Positions 52,739-62,051 are shown, counted from the stretch's first letter. The stretch is DNA of 64,000 nucleotides from Paenibacillus beijingensis (GCF_000961095.1 NZ_CP011058.1:2879501-2943500); one strand, 5' to 3'. Numbers and translations are program-made. The notes: generated by a model from the sequence alone, not told the origin.

Positions 52739-53809
52739 ATGAAAAAAGAATCCATCTATGGATTGACGTTCGATCGTATGGAAGATTGGCTGGCGCAGCG
52801 CGGTCATAAGAAGTTCCGGGCGTCGCAAGTGTGGGATTGGCTCTACCGGAAGCGGGTGACGGATTTCTCCGGCATGACGGACGTCAATGACCAGTGCATT
52901 CAATTATTGACGGAGCATTTCGTCATTCAAACGTTGGACGAACACGTGAAGCAGCAATCTGCCGACGGAACGATCAAGTTTTTGTTCAAGCTGCAGGACG
53001 GCAATCTCATTGAGACGGTATTGATGAGACATAAATACGGCTTGTCGGTTTGCGTGACGACCCAAGTCGGCTGCAATATCGGCTGCAGCTTTTGCGCAAG
53101 CGGACTGTTAGCGAAAAGCCGCGATCTGTCCGGCGGCGAAATCGTCGGTCAAATTATGAAAGTGCAGCATCATCTCGATCAAGCGGGAGAAGGAGAGCGG
53201 GTCAGCCACGTGGTCGTGATGGGGATCGGCGAGCCGTTTGATAATTTTGCGAATCTATCCGATTTTATTGAGGTCATTAAAGATCATAAGGGATTGGCCA
53301 TCGGCGCAAGGCATATCACCGTGTCGACAAGCGGGCTGGCCGATAAAATGATTGAGTTCACGGATTCCGAGCTGAACGTAAATCTCGCGGTTTCGCTGCA
53401 TGCGCCGAACAACGAGCTGCGCACGCGGATTATGAAGATTAACCGGGCTATTCCGCTCGAGAAGTTAATGCCCGCCATCGATTATTATTTGTCCAGGACG
53501 AACCGCAAAATTACGCTCGAATATATCCTGCTGAAGGATGTAAACGACCAAAAGGAACATGCGCTCGAGCTTATTGAGCTGATCGGCGACAGGCGCGATC
53601 TCGCAACGGTGAACCTGATTCCCTACAATCCGGTCGATGAGCACAGCCAATATCAACGAAGCGGTCGGGAGACGATACTGGCCTTTTACGATACGCTCAA
53701 AAAGCACGGCATCAATTGCAGCGTCCGCCTCGAGCATGGAACCGATATCGATGCCGCCTGCGGCCAGTTAAGAAGCAAACAGATCAGGAAAGATACCGTT
53801 TTGCAGTAA
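52739..53809 (+). CDS. rlmN: 23S rRNA adenine-2503 C2-methyltransferase, RlmN family
   Basis: 356 residues, AAGAGG before the ATG. Radical-SAM motif CNIGCSFC (Cys3 cluster ligands, ~113-120), GEPFDNF, HITVSTSG and SLHAPNNELR; the C-terminal DIDAACGQL bears the methyl-carrying Cys. It methylates A2503 in 23S rRNA and A37 of some tRNAs. The end (NLIPYNPVDEHSQYQRSG) is somewhat Cfr-like, so it may be a second paralogue beside the housekeeping RlmN, which usually lies near the PrkC/RsgA genes. Confidence 0.88.
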   Translation: MKKESIYGLTFDRMEDWLAQRGHKKFRASQVWDWLYRKRVTDFSGMTDVNDQCIQLLTEHFVIQTLDEHVKQQSADGTIKFLFKLQDGNLIETVLMRHKYGLSVCVTTQVGCNIGCSFCASGLLAKSRDLSGGEIVGQIMKVQHHLDQAGEGERVSHVVVMGIGEPFDNFANLSDFIEVIKDHKGLAIGARHITVSTSGLADKMIEFTDSELNVNLAVSLHAPNNELRTRIMKINRAIPLEKLMPAIDYYLSRTNRKITLEYILLKDVNDQKEHALELIELIGDRRDLATVNLIPYNPVDEHSQYQRSGRETILAFYDTLKKHGINCSVRLEHGTDIDAACGQLRSKQIRKDTVLQ

Positions 53810-53837
53810 TTCTAATTGGATTGGACGGTGAAACAAG

Positions 53838-54332
53838 ATGAGCAGCGCCCCGGTCGTAAAGGAATATTTCGATGCGTATCAAGCTCAAGTCGTCGATTTG
53901 ATCCTGCACATTCAGCAGCAGGAATACGATATTCCGATTACAAAAGAGGACCAGCCGGATTTGTTCAACATCGAACGTTTTTACCAGACGGGCAGCGGCA
54001 ACTTCTGGGTTGCGATTCACGACGATAAAGTTGTCGGGACAATCAGCCTGCTGGACATCGGCCATCATAAGGTTGCACTTCGAAAGATGTTCGTTGCCAA
54101 AGAATACCGGGGACCGGAGTTGAAAACCGCCTACCGGCTATTGCAGCATGCGATCGCATGGGCAAAAGAGAAGTCCGTCAAGGAAATTTACCTCGGCACA
54201 ACCGCCCAATTTTTAGCTGCTCATCGCTTTTACGAAAAGAATGGATTTGCAAGCATTGAGCGCAGCGAGCTGCCGGACCGTTTCCCGGTGGTGCACGTCG
54301 ACACCGTGTTTTATAAATATGTGGTTGATTGA
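53838..54332 (+). CDS. GNAT-family N-acetyltransferase
   Basis: 164 residues, 28 bases after rlmN. GNAT fold: VGTISLLDIGHHKVALRKMF (beta-4/5), then the acetyl-CoA loop region AKEYRGPELKTAYRLLQHAI and FYEKNGFASIERSELPDRFP. Substrate unknown. Weak ribosome site; probably co-transcribed with rlmN. Confidence 0.82.
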   Translation: MSSAPVVKEYFDAYQAQVVDLILHIQQQEYDIPITKEDQPDLFNIERFYQTGSGNFWVAIHDDKVVGTISLLDIGHHKVALRKMFVAKEYRGPELKTAYRLLQHAIAWAKEKSVKEIYLGTTAQFLAAHRFYEKNGFASIERSELPDRFPVVHVDTVFYKYVVD

Positions 54333-54388
54333 TTCGATTATCAACTGCAGATTCCGGTTTAATTATCGAATCGATATTTCATCGATCT

Positions 54389-54415
54389 ACCCGCTTCGTA
54401 CAGAGGCGGGTTTTT
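54389..54415 (+). terminator. Terminator after the GNAT gene
   Basis: ACCCGC (54389-54394) pairs with GCGGGT (54406-54411), followed by TTTT. Confidence 0.75.
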
Positions 54416-54509
54416 ATCATTTTCTACAAATATCCCCTCTTCTCCCTTCTATTTCTTAAGGTTATAATAGATTGAATGTAAATTAATGTATTGAAAGGGC
54501 GAATTATGA

Positions 54510-57500
54510 ATGGTGCAAAGATTTTCTCAAAGATGGATACTGATAGGCATCGCGGCAATGATAATATCCATCTTCTATAACGCCGTACCAGCCGCTCGTG
54601 CAGCCGCCTTTTCCCCGGTTGTGTCGGATGTATCGGTCGATGCGGGGTCATTGATCGATACGATGAAGATTGATGAGCAAAGAGGTTATCTTTATGCGTC
54701 TGCAAGAGATTCCAATGAGCTATTGTTTATCCGGACGGACACGATGCAGATCGACAAAAGGCTGGCTGTCGGTTCGCGCCCTAGGGGCATGGAGTTGGCG
54801 GGCAATAAATTGTATGTTGCGTTAAGCGGAGCCACCTACATTGCCGTCGTCAACCTGGATGACAAAACCGTAGAATCCACCATTCCCACAATTATACAGC
54901 CTTCGAAGGTTGCGGTGGATGGGAACAGCTTGTTTTACGCTGACGGAGACCAATGGAGCGATATCCATTGGAAAGACCTCACGAGCGGTATGGATTCCGT
55001 CATTGACTCCTACATCTTCCAACCCGAGTTGGCTGTCGACCGGACGGCTCACCGGCTATATGCGGGCGAAACGGGTATTTCCAGTTACCTGCTTAACGCC
55101 TACCAAACAACTTCCGGTGCGAAGCTGTGGTCTTTCGAGCCGGATAAGGGCGGTTATGCGTCTTCACTCTTTATCGATAACGGCGATATTTATTATGATA
55201 GGATCCGCGTAAATCCCGATTCGCGCAGCATTATTTCCACCTTCAACGGCGGAGTTTTATTTGCAGACTCTGCTTATGTGTATACGAAAACGGGAATTTA
55301 TACGAAGAATGAAGGAACAACGGTTGCAACCTATGACACCCTGTATAATAATTCAACAGCCGTGGCGGATAGCAGCCGAAATGTATACAGCAATATTTTC
55401 GATTCACCCATTATCCATAAACAAGCCTTTAACCTTAATCCGTCTCCGAAAGCCATTGAATACGAGAACGTGGACGGTATGATCCATCTAAATCGCAATA
55501 TTACTGCCTGGGCAATAGGAGAGAACGAAAAGTACTTATACGCAATCGCGCCAGAGGCGAACCGGCTGCTCCAGATCGATACGGAATCATGGACGGTTGC
55601 GGCCGACCGCTATGTCGGTTCCAAGCCTACGGATGTCGATATCCGTGACGGTATTCTATACATATCATTGGAAGGCAGCACGCATATTGCAAAGGTCGAT
55701 ACGAATCACGAAACCGACTTTATGGCGCCCATTACCGAACTGGAAGTCGGTGAGTTAACAGCGGATGTGGCGGCCGGTACGGAGAAAGTCTATTATACGA
55801 ATACGGGCAGTTGGGGCCGTGTAAGTGTTTGGCAATCCGTCTACACGAACTATGCCGCCACCTACAGCGAGCCCAAGCTGACTATGAGCCCCGACGCTTC
55901 GTCATTGTGGATAGGAGAAACCGATTCATCCGGAAGTAACCTTTATAGGATGGACACGGCATCCGGACAGATTGTTCAGCATACAACCGGCGGATTCTAT
56001 AGTTCGACTAAAGAAATCCTGCAAGATGACCCGTATGTTTATTATGCTGCAAGAAGATTTTCCTCCAGCGATTTAAGCCGGATTTACGGTGAGTATAAAG
56101 ACGGTTATTATTACGCCCATTTATTGTTTGCGAAAGGTAATCTCGTTATCGGCAGCACCGCTTTTTACGACCGGGATACGTTCAACCCGATTTACAAGCT
56201 GCCTTTCCCGATAGGCAATGGCTACATTAAGGATGACGGATCGATTATATTGTACGGCGGAACCGGCTTACCGAGCGAAAACGGACCTTTCATCCTCTAT
56301 AAATTCGATAGCCTAGAAGACATGAAATCCCAGGTAGAAGAGGGAATGAGACCGAAGGAAGCCGAATTCCTGGATGAGAATCCGGACACGTTGCGGATTG
56401 AAGGGAATATTACGTTTAGACCGGGACCGATGGATCTCTTGGTAGATCACTACGAAATCAATTATTATGATATTTCCAATCAAAGAGTAGCTGCGACACG
56501 TCGGGATTCTATTTATCCCTATCAGCGTCAACCGGACGGTTCTTATTCTTATTCCATTTGGCAGCAGACCCTTCCACCTGAAGTAAATAAAATCGGAATT
56601 GTACCGGTGACCAGAGATGGAATAAGAATGGAAGGCGCCAAGTTGCTTATACGGCTTTGGGATTTCCCTGCCTACTTTGTTGGTAATGCAATTTTAACGG
56701 ATACTGATCCTGCACCGGGTGTGATCGAAGGCAAGGTGAGCTTTGCGCGTGCGGACGATGAGAGGGCCGGCGATCGCTATGCTGTCTATTTTGCTGATGA
56801 AAATGGTTTTCTCGGCGATCCAATCGGGTCGGTTGCCGCTTCCGGTAAACCCGGTTACGAACTTGGCATTCCGAAAGGAACAGCAGTACCGGAAGGGGCT
56901 TATATGCTTGCCATTCAGATGCTCGATCAGGATGGACTTGAAGCGCCAGGTTATGTTTTGACCGAGATCCCCGACCTGATGACCCTTGCCCCGGCCGCTG
57001 AGCAAATAACCGTCTTCAATGAACCGCCGGGAGCGTCCGATAAAATAACCGTAACCGGCCTTCATGCAGGCGACTTAGTCAAAGCGTATAAAGATAACGG
57101 AGAATTGTACGGTCAGGTTTCGGTTGCAACCGGAAGCACATCCGCTGTTATCTCGGGTTTAGCTCTTGATGAGAATGAAAGGCTGTTATATGTTACGGTT
57201 ACAACGCCAGGCAAGAAAGAAAGCTTCCCGGTCTATAATACGTATCCTCCGTTTGGCGGGACGGGAGGAGGCGCGCCTGTAGTACCTGCACCCGGAGGAG
57301 GCGTGCCTGTAGTACCTGCACCTGTAGTACCTGAACCGGGAGTAGGTGGTCCTGTTACACCTGCGCCTGGAGGCGGAGCACCTGTTACACCTGCACCTGG
57401 AGGCGGAGCGCCAGTTACACCTGCACCTGGAGGAGGTACGCCGGTTACACCTGCACCTGGAGGCGGAACGCCTGTTACACCTGCACCTGGAGGCGGAGCG

Positions 57501-58814
57501 CCTGTTGCTCCTGCACCAGGTGGGGGCACACCTGTTGTACCTGTACCTGGAGGCGGAACACCCGACGGCGATCCTGGGGGAGATACAGGCGCGCAGGTTC
57601 CTCAAGCTCACGAATCCGGAACAGTTGCTCTAGTCAAGATGGGTAAATCCGCAGACGGAGCATCCTTGGCTGCGGTAACGCTTAACGATGCAGCACTCGA
57701 TGCCGAATTGAAAAAAGGGAGCAGCGAATCAAATGAACTGAAGCTTAAGGTGAGCAATCCGGCGGATGAAATTCAAGTCACGCTGCGCGGCGATCAGCTG
57801 ACCAAATTGATGCAATCGAAGGAAAAAGCGTGGGTTCATATTGAAGCCGATGATTCCGGTTTCGTTCTTCCGGCTTCGGCCCTGAAAGCAACCGGCATGA
57901 AGATCGACGGGGAAGACCGTGTTGTGGTCAGCATTCGAAAACTGACGGAAGCGGCTGCTGCCCATAAATCGCTGGATAAACAATCGTTTCAAGCGGTAGC
58001 CCCGCTGTTCGACTTCTCGATCCGAATCAAGAAAGCGGCAGGCCGTTTGATTGAAATCAACAATACAGCTGTCTATTTAGGGCATATCATCAGGTTCAAG
58101 TTATCAAGCGCGCCTGTCGAGACGTTATCGGCCGTCACCATCGATCCGGTCACCGGCACCGTATCGCCCGTCCCTGCGACATTCAAGCAGGAAGGAGACA
58201 TTGTAACGGCGACCATATATCGCAAAGGCAACTCCGTTTATTCCATTGTTACCAATAAAACCGGGTTTAATGATTTGAAGCCGTCGGATTTCGCCCGGAA
58301 TGCCATCGATAAAATGGCCACCCGCATGGTCATTCGCGGTTATACGGATGGTTCATTCAAACCTGATGGTTCTGTGACCCGCGCCGAGTTCGCTTCTATG
58401 TTGATCAAAGCGCTTGGCATTGTGCCTTCTGCCGAATCTTCCGCCTTTAAAGATGTGAAGAAGGGAGCCTGGTATTATGATGCCGTTTCTGCAGGCGTTC
58501 GCACCGGTCTCTTGAAAGGTTATACGGACGGTAATTTCCGGCCGAATCAAACCATCACACAACAGGAGATGGCAGTCGTTTTGTACAAGGCTTTAACCTA
58601 TGGCGGTTATGAACAGCAAAGTTCGGGAACCAAGCAGTTATTCGACACAGACAAAGGTTATGATGCCTGGTCGGAGCAAGCCGTAGATACTTTGCTTCGG
58701 GAGGGTATCTTAAACAAGAGTGAACCATTTAAGATAGAAGCCGACAAGAAGTCGACACGCGCCGAGAGCGCGGAGCTATTGTATCGGGTGCTGAAGACGT
58801 TAAAGATGATTTAA
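54510..58814 (+). CDS. Large S-layer-homology surface protein with beta-propeller repeats
   Basis: 1434 residues; ATG 54510 with AAAGGG upstream (a competing ATG at 54506 is out of frame). Signal peptide cut near AARAAAF (~33). Residues ~45-620: beta-propeller/YncE-like repeats (LAVGSRPRGMELAGNKLYVA, YVGSKPTDVDIRDGILYISL). Then Ig-like segments (~620-910), a Gly/Pro/Thr linker of ten-residue repeats (~920-1020), a mixed domain, and three SLH domains (~1260-1434: VIRGYTDGSFKPDGSVTRAE, LLKGYTDGNFRPNQTITQQE, a weaker third). SLH domains hold it to pyruvylated wall polymer. Ligand unknown. Confidence 0.9.
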   Translation: MVQRFSQRWILIGIAAMIISIFYNAVPAARAAAFSPVVSDVSVDAGSLIDTMKIDEQRGYLYASARDSNELLFIRTDTMQIDKRLAVGSRPRGMELAGNKLYVALSGATYIAVVNLDDKTVESTIPTIIQPSKVAVDGNSLFYADGDQWSDIHWKDLTSGMDSVIDSYIFQPELAVDRTAHRLYAGETGISSYLLNAYQTTSGAKLWSFEPDKGGYASSLFIDNGDIYYDRIRVNPDSRSIISTFNGGVLFADSAYVYTKTGIYTKNEGTTVATYDTLYNNSTAVADSSRNVYSNIFDSPIIHKQAFNLNPSPKAIEYENVDGMIHLNRNITAWAIGENEKYLYAIAPEANRLLQIDTESWTVAADRYVGSKPTDVDIRDGILYISLEGSTHIAKVDTNHETDFMAPITELEVGELTADVAAGTEKVYYTNTGSWGRVSVWQSVYTNYAATYSEPKLTMSPDASSLWIGETDSSGSNLYRMDTASGQIVQHTTGGFYSSTKEILQDDPYVYYAARRFSSSDLSRIYGEYKDGYYYAHLLFAKGNLVIGSTAFYDRDTFNPIYKLPFPIGNGYIKDDGSIILYGGTGLPSENGPFILYKFDSLEDMKSQVEEGMRPKEAEFLDENPDTLRIEGNITFRPGPMDLLVDHYEINYYDISNQRVAATRRDSIYPYQRQPDGSYSYSIWQQTLPPEVNKIGIVPVTRDGIRMEGAKLLIRLWDFPAYFVGNAILTDTDPAPGVIEGKVSFARADDERAGDRYAVYFADENGFLGDPIGSVAASGKPGYELGIPKGTAVPEGAYMLAIQMLDQDGLEAPGYVLTEIPDLMTLAPAAEQITVFNEPPGASDKITVTGLHAGDLVKAYKDNGELYGQVSVATGSTSAVISGLALDENERLLYVTVTTPGKKESFPVYNTYPPFGGTGGGAPVVPAPGGGVPVVPAPVVPEPGVGGPVTPAPGGGAPVTPAPGGGAPVTPAPGGGTPVTPAPGGGTPVTPAPGGGAPVAPAPGGGTPVVPVPGGGTPDGDPGGDTGAQVPQAHESGTVALVKMGKSADGASLAAVTLNDAALDAELKKGSSESNELKLKVSNPADEIQVTLRGDQLTKLMQSKEKAWVHIEADDSGFVLPASALKATGMKIDGEDRVVVSIRKLTEAAAAHKSLDKQSFQAVAPLFDFSIRIKKAAGRLIEINNTAVYLGHIIRFKLSSAPVETLSAVTIDPVTGTVSPVPATFKQEGDIVTATIYRKGNSVYSIVTNKTGFNDLKPSDFARNAIDKMATRMVIRGYTDGSFKPDGSVTRAEFASMLIKALGIVPSAESSAFKDVKKGAWYYDAVSAGVRTGLLKGYTDGNFRPNQTITQQEMAVVLYKALTYGGYEQQSSGTKQLFDTDKGYDAWSEQAVDTLLREGILNKSEPFKIEADKKSTRAESAELLYRVLKTLKMI
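57351..57560 (+). repeat. Seven 30-bp in-frame tandem repeats in the SLH gene
   Basis: Units start at 57351 and each 30 bases to 57531, encoding PVTPAPGGGA-type decapeptides; less regular copies precede from ~57275. The DNA identity between units makes copy-number change easy without frameshift. Confidence 0.92.
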
Positions 58815-58823
58815 CGATATATG

Positions 58824-58864
58824 ACGGATATCGGCCTTAAGTTTCGGTCGGTATCCGTTTTTTT
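58824..58864 (+). terminator. Terminator of the SLH gene
   Basis: ACGGATATCGGCC pairs with GGTCGGTATCCGT (wobbles included), then TTTTTTT. Confidence 0.87.
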
Positions 58865-58998
58865 ATCCGGGAGTTGATTTAAAGGCTAAACGCTGCTTGA
58901 CAATAGGATGTTCACCTTATCGTAATATCCATCCAATGGAAACCATTGTGCTAAAATAAAGAAAATCGAAAAGGGAAGCGGCTCGAAAGGAGGAAACG

Positions 58999-60027
58999 AT
59001 GCTTTTTCTCACCAAATTTTTAATGCGAATCGTACGAATGAACAATAACTTTATTTTTGGCGTTTCCGTGCTCTTCATTGCCTGCAGTTCCTTATTGGCT
59101 TATGAACTGGAGCCGGAGACGTTTGGGAACCGCTTTAATGGCTTATGGTGGGTCATGACAACGGTGACAACGGTCGGATACGGGGACTACTACCCCCATA
59201 CCGCAGCGGGCAAAATGTTGGGTATGGTCGTATACATATTTGGCATCGGGCTTATTTCCGTTACGATCAGCAAAATTGTGGATGCTATGTTTATGTACCA
59301 ACGCAAGAAGGAGGAAGGCAAATTGCGGTATGTCGGGCAAAATCATTTTGTCATTATTGATTGGAGCAAGCACGCGGAGAATGCCATTAAAGAAATTTTG
59401 GACACGGATCCGCAGGCGGAGATTGTTCTGATCGATCTGCTTGAGAAATCCCCGCTTTTCCATGACCGCGTTCATTATGTTCAAGGGAACGCCATGCAAT
59501 TGGAGACGTTAGAGATGGCCAACATGTCCAAGGCCAGGGCCGTCTTCATTTTTGCCGATGAGGTAACTCAATTTCAGGATACGGTGCGGGATCCATCCTT
59601 TATTGATGGAAAAACACTGCTGATCGCGACCATGATTGAACGAAATTTTGGCCATGTATATACCATTGCCGAGGTTAGAAATAAAGAAAATGTTCCGAAT
59701 TTCCAACATATCCGGATCGATGAGTTTATTTTTGGAAGCGAAACGATCTCCCAATTGGCTGTACGCAGCGCATTTAACCCCGGGAGCTCGAAAATTCTTA
59801 CGCAGCTGTTAACCCGTTCCTATGGCGAAGATCTTTACGAAATTTCAAAGGATAAGCGCTGGCTGACTTTTAATGATGCATTTCAGGATTTGCTGAGCAA
59901 AGGGGCGACATTAATTTCCGACGGCGAAAACCTCAACATCAGCAAGAGGCTTCATGAAGAGATTCCGGCAAATGCACGGTTGTTTGTGATTTGCGACAAG
60001 GAAACGTATCAACGGTTGACGTTATAA
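58999..60027 (+). CDS. Two-helix potassium channel with RCK/TrkA-N domain (YugO-like)
   Basis: 342 residues; GAAAGGAGGAAACG before the ATG. Helix 1 (~18-36), pore with K+ filter TVGYGD (57-62), helix 2 (~70-92), then a cytoplasmic RCK domain from ~105 (HFVIIDWSKHAENAIKEI, VLIDLLEKSP, VHYVQGNAMQLETLEMANM). Four copies form a K+ channel gated by ligand binding to RCK. B. subtilis YugO of this type carries electrical signals in biofilms. A TTGACA at 58897 suggests its own promoter. Confidence 0.88.
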   Translation: MLFLTKFLMRIVRMNNNFIFGVSVLFIACSSLLAYELEPETFGNRFNGLWWVMTTVTTVGYGDYYPHTAAGKMLGMVVYIFGIGLISVTISKIVDAMFMYQRKKEEGKLRYVGQNHFVIIDWSKHAENAIKEILDTDPQAEIVLIDLLEKSPLFHDRVHYVQGNAMQLETLEMANMSKARAVFIFADEVTQFQDTVRDPSFIDGKTLLIATMIERNFGHVYTIAEVRNKENVPNFQHIRIDEFIFGSETISQLAVRSAFNPGSSKILTQLLTRSYGEDLYEISKDKRWLTFNDAFQDLLSKGATLISDGENLNISKRLHEEIPANARLFVICDKETYQRLTL

Positions 60028-60058
60028 TTCTGATTCCAAAAATTGCTTTAAAAAAAGA

Positions 60059-60118
60059 TTGACACCTCGTTGCGCTAACTTTATTATAGTCTCAGAAGAT
60101 GTAACCATTCAAGTTACA
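60059..60118 (+). promoter_or_regulatory. Promoter and operator of the Rrf2 gene
   Basis: TTGACA (60059-60064), 17-base spacer, TATTAT (60082-60087). Downstream TGTAAC (60100-60105) and GTTACA (60113-60118) form an inverted repeat with a seven-base centre. A second site of the same kind lies at 60594-60612. Confidence 0.8.
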
Positions 60119-60128
60119 ATGAAGGGGG

Positions 60129-60572
60129 GTGACGGTCATCAAGATCAGCAGCCGGTTTACCGTAGGCGTTCATATTTTATCGCTTGTTTCGATTCAGCAG
60201 TCCAAGGTGCTCTGCACATCCGAGTGGATCGCGGGTAGCGTTAATACGAATCCGGTCGTCATCCGCAAAATTATGGGAATGCTGAAAAAGGCCGGTCTGC
60301 TCGAAATACGCCGGGGAACAGGAGGCGCCTTTCTTCGCAAGCCGCTGAGTGAGATTAAACTGCTCGATATTTATAAAGCGGTTGAAGTGGTGGAGGAAGG
60401 AGAGCTGTTTCAGTTCCATGATCACCCCAATCCGGATTGTCCGGTCGGCGCCAACATTGGAGCGGTGCTCGAGATCGTGCTGCTGCGCGCGCAGGAAGCG
60501 ATGGAACAGGTTCTGGCAAACATTTACCTGGATGATATCGTCACCTCCTTAAACAAAAAAATCGGCATCTGA
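60129..60572 (+). CDS. Rrf2-family transcriptional regulator (YwnA-like)
   Basis: 147 residues if started at GTG 60129, though AAGGGGGG abuts that codon. The family normally begins MKISSRFTVG, which here would need the codon ATC at 60138, well spaced from GGGGGGTGA; the start is therefore uncertain. Winged helix (~10-85): TSEWIAGSVNTNPVVIRKIM, MLKKAGLLEIRRGTGGAFLR. It lacks the three-Cys Fe-S cluster of IscR/NsrR; single Cys residues remain, as in thiol-sensing YwnA/CymR-like members. Likely represses itself and the DsbA-like gene. Confidence 0.87.
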   Translation: MTVIKISSRFTVGVHILSLVSIQQSKVLCTSEWIAGSVNTNPVVIRKIMGMLKKAGLLEIRRGTGGAFLRKPLSEIKLLDIYKAVEVVEEGELFQFHDHPNPDCPVGANIGAVLEIVLLRAQEAMEQVLANIYLDDIVTSLNKKIGI

Positions 60573-60586
60573 TGCCTATTTTTTTA
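60555..60586 (+). terminator. Terminator overlapping the Rrf2 stop codon
   Basis: GGCATC-T-GATGCC, with an A run before and TTTTTTT after, which extends the stem. The TGA stop is in the centre. Confidence 0.75.
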
Positions 60587-60593
60587 ATCGAGA

Positions 60594-60612
60594 TGTAACT
60601 ATAATGGGTACA
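60594..60612 (+). promoter_or_regulatory. Second Rrf2-type operator with embedded -10
   Basis: TGTAAC (60594-60599) and GGTACA (60607-60612), seven-base centre, one change from the site at 60100. The centre starts with TATAAT (60600-60605), a perfect -10 for the DsbA-like gene; no good -35 is seen. Confidence 0.75.
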
Positions 60613-60647
60613 ACGACAATAAACCGGAAAGGAGATTCAACAAGATT

Positions 60648-61298
60648 ATGTCATTGAAAATAAGCGTCTATTCCGATTATGTTTGTCCGTTCTGTTATCT
60701 GGCTAAAGCTCCTTTTGAGGAAGCGATTCGCGGAAAAGACGTGGAAGTGGAATGGAAGCCGTTCGAGCTTCGTCCAAGTCCCGCTCCGCAACTGGATCCG
60801 GTTAACGATCCCCAAAAACGGGCCGCGTGGGATTCCTATATCGCGCCTGCAGCTGCAAAGTGGGGCGTAGAGATGAAGCTGCCGAACGTTTCGCCGCATC
60901 CATATACCGGTTTGGCGTTCGAGGGGTTCCATTTTGCCGCAGCAAAGGGAAAAGGCGAAGCTTACAACAACCGGATTTTCAAAGCCTTTTTTCAGGAGGA
61001 GCAAAATATTGGAGAGCTCGATATTTTGACTCGACTGGCGGGAGAAATCGGTTTGGATGAAGCGGAATTTCGGCAGGCGCTGCAAGCAGGGACTTATCGG
61101 GACGCTCAGCGGGAGGCGCTTCAGCATGCCTTCGAGGAAGCCCGAATAACGGCCGTTCCTACCTTTATCATCGGCGAAGAACGATTGCAGGGCGCCGCAG
61201 GCAAGGACGTGTTCGAGCAAGTGCTCGCGAAGGAATTGAGCAAACGGACTGCGGATGCGCCGGCTGGCCTGAGCTGCGACGTGAATGGCAGCTGCTAA
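60648..61298 (+). CDS. DsbA-family oxidoreductase (FrnE-like)
   Basis: 216 residues; AAAGGAG before the ATG. Thioredoxin fold with active site CPFC (residues 14-17 region, VYSDYVCPFCYLAKAPFEEA), helical insertion, and cis-Pro segment ARITAVPTFIIGEERLQGAA. No signal peptide, so cytoplasmic; FrnE-like proteins help in oxidative-stress tolerance. The C-terminus ends with another Cys pair spaced by six residues (LSCDVNGSC), unusual. Likely controlled by the Rrf2 protein upstream. Confidence 0.87.
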   Translation: MSLKISVYSDYVCPFCYLAKAPFEEAIRGKDVEVEWKPFELRPSPAPQLDPVNDPQKRAAWDSYIAPAAAKWGVEMKLPNVSPHPYTGLAFEGFHFAAAKGKGEAYNNRIFKAFFQEEQNIGELDILTRLAGEIGLDEAEFRQALQAGTYRDAQREALQHAFEEARITAVPTFIIGEERLQGAAGKDVFEQVLAKELSKRTADAPAGLSCDVNGSC

Positions 61299-61409
61299 CC
61301 GCAGCGGGCAATCTGTCGAATCGAGATGATAACCTGCTAACCGAATGACAATTGCTAAACCGTAACTGAAAACCGCAACCTATTTTAAATAAAATTGGAG
61401 GTTTTACGT

Positions 61410-62051
61410 ATGAAAATCGGAATTATCGGAGCAAGCGGCAAAGCCGGAAGCCTTATTTTGAAGGAAGCGGTATCCAGAGGGCACGAAGTGACGGCAATCG
61501 TTCGGGACGCGGCCAAAGCGGATGCCGAATCGGCGGCGGTTCTCGAAAAGGATATTTTTGCATTAACGGCAGCCGATATTCAGCCGTTTGACGTGGTCGT
61601 CAACGCTTTCGGAGCGCCACTCGGGCAGGAGCATCTTCATGTCGAAGCGGGACGCGTATTAATCGGCGCGCTGCAGGGAGCACCCGCTACGAAATTGATC
61701 GTCGTTGGGGGAGCGGGAAGCTTATATGTCGACGAAGCGAAGATCGTCCGTTTGGTCGATACGCCGGAGTTCCCTGAAATATTCAAGGCAACCGCCACAA
61801 ACCAATTAACAAATCTGGATGAACTGATCAGCTCGACCGGCATCAAGTGGACGTTTATTAGCCCGTCAGCCTATTTCAATCCGGAGGGCAAGCGTACGGG
61901 AACGTACACGAAAGGCAAAGACCATCTGCTTGTCAATGCGAAAGGCGAAAGCTACGTCAGCTACGCCGACTATGCCATTGCCGTCGTCGATGAGATTGAA
62001 CACCCGCAGCACGAGAATGAACGATTCACGCTCGTTTCTGAAGCTGAATAG
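61410..62051 (+). CDS. NAD(P)-binding oxidoreductase (YwnB-like)
   Basis: 213 residues from ATG 61410 with GGAGG at 61396-61400; an in-frame TTG at 61395 overlaps that site. Rossmann motif MKIGIIGASGKAGSLILKEA, then VVGGAGSLYVDEAK and KWTFISPSAYFNPEGKRTG. Close in style to B. subtilis YwnB, whose gene also neighbours the Rrf2 gene ywnA, so the pairing is conserved with the DsbA-like gene inserted. Probable electrophile or redox-stress enzyme. Confidence 0.87.
   Translation: MKIGIIGASGKAGSLILKEAVSRGHEVTAIVRDAAKADAESAAVLEKDIFALTAADIQPFDVVVNAFGAPLGQEHLHVEAGRVLIGALQGAPATKLIVVGGAGSLYVDEAKIVRLVDTPEFPEIFKATATNQLTNLDELISSTGIKWTFISPSAYFNPEGKRTGTYTKGKDHLLVNAKGESYVSYADYAIAVVDEIEHPQHENERFTLVSEAE

Noticed and set aside
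57186..57633. Repetitive frames on both strands across the SLH linker
   Set aside because: They arise from the 30-bp tandem repeat read in other frames.
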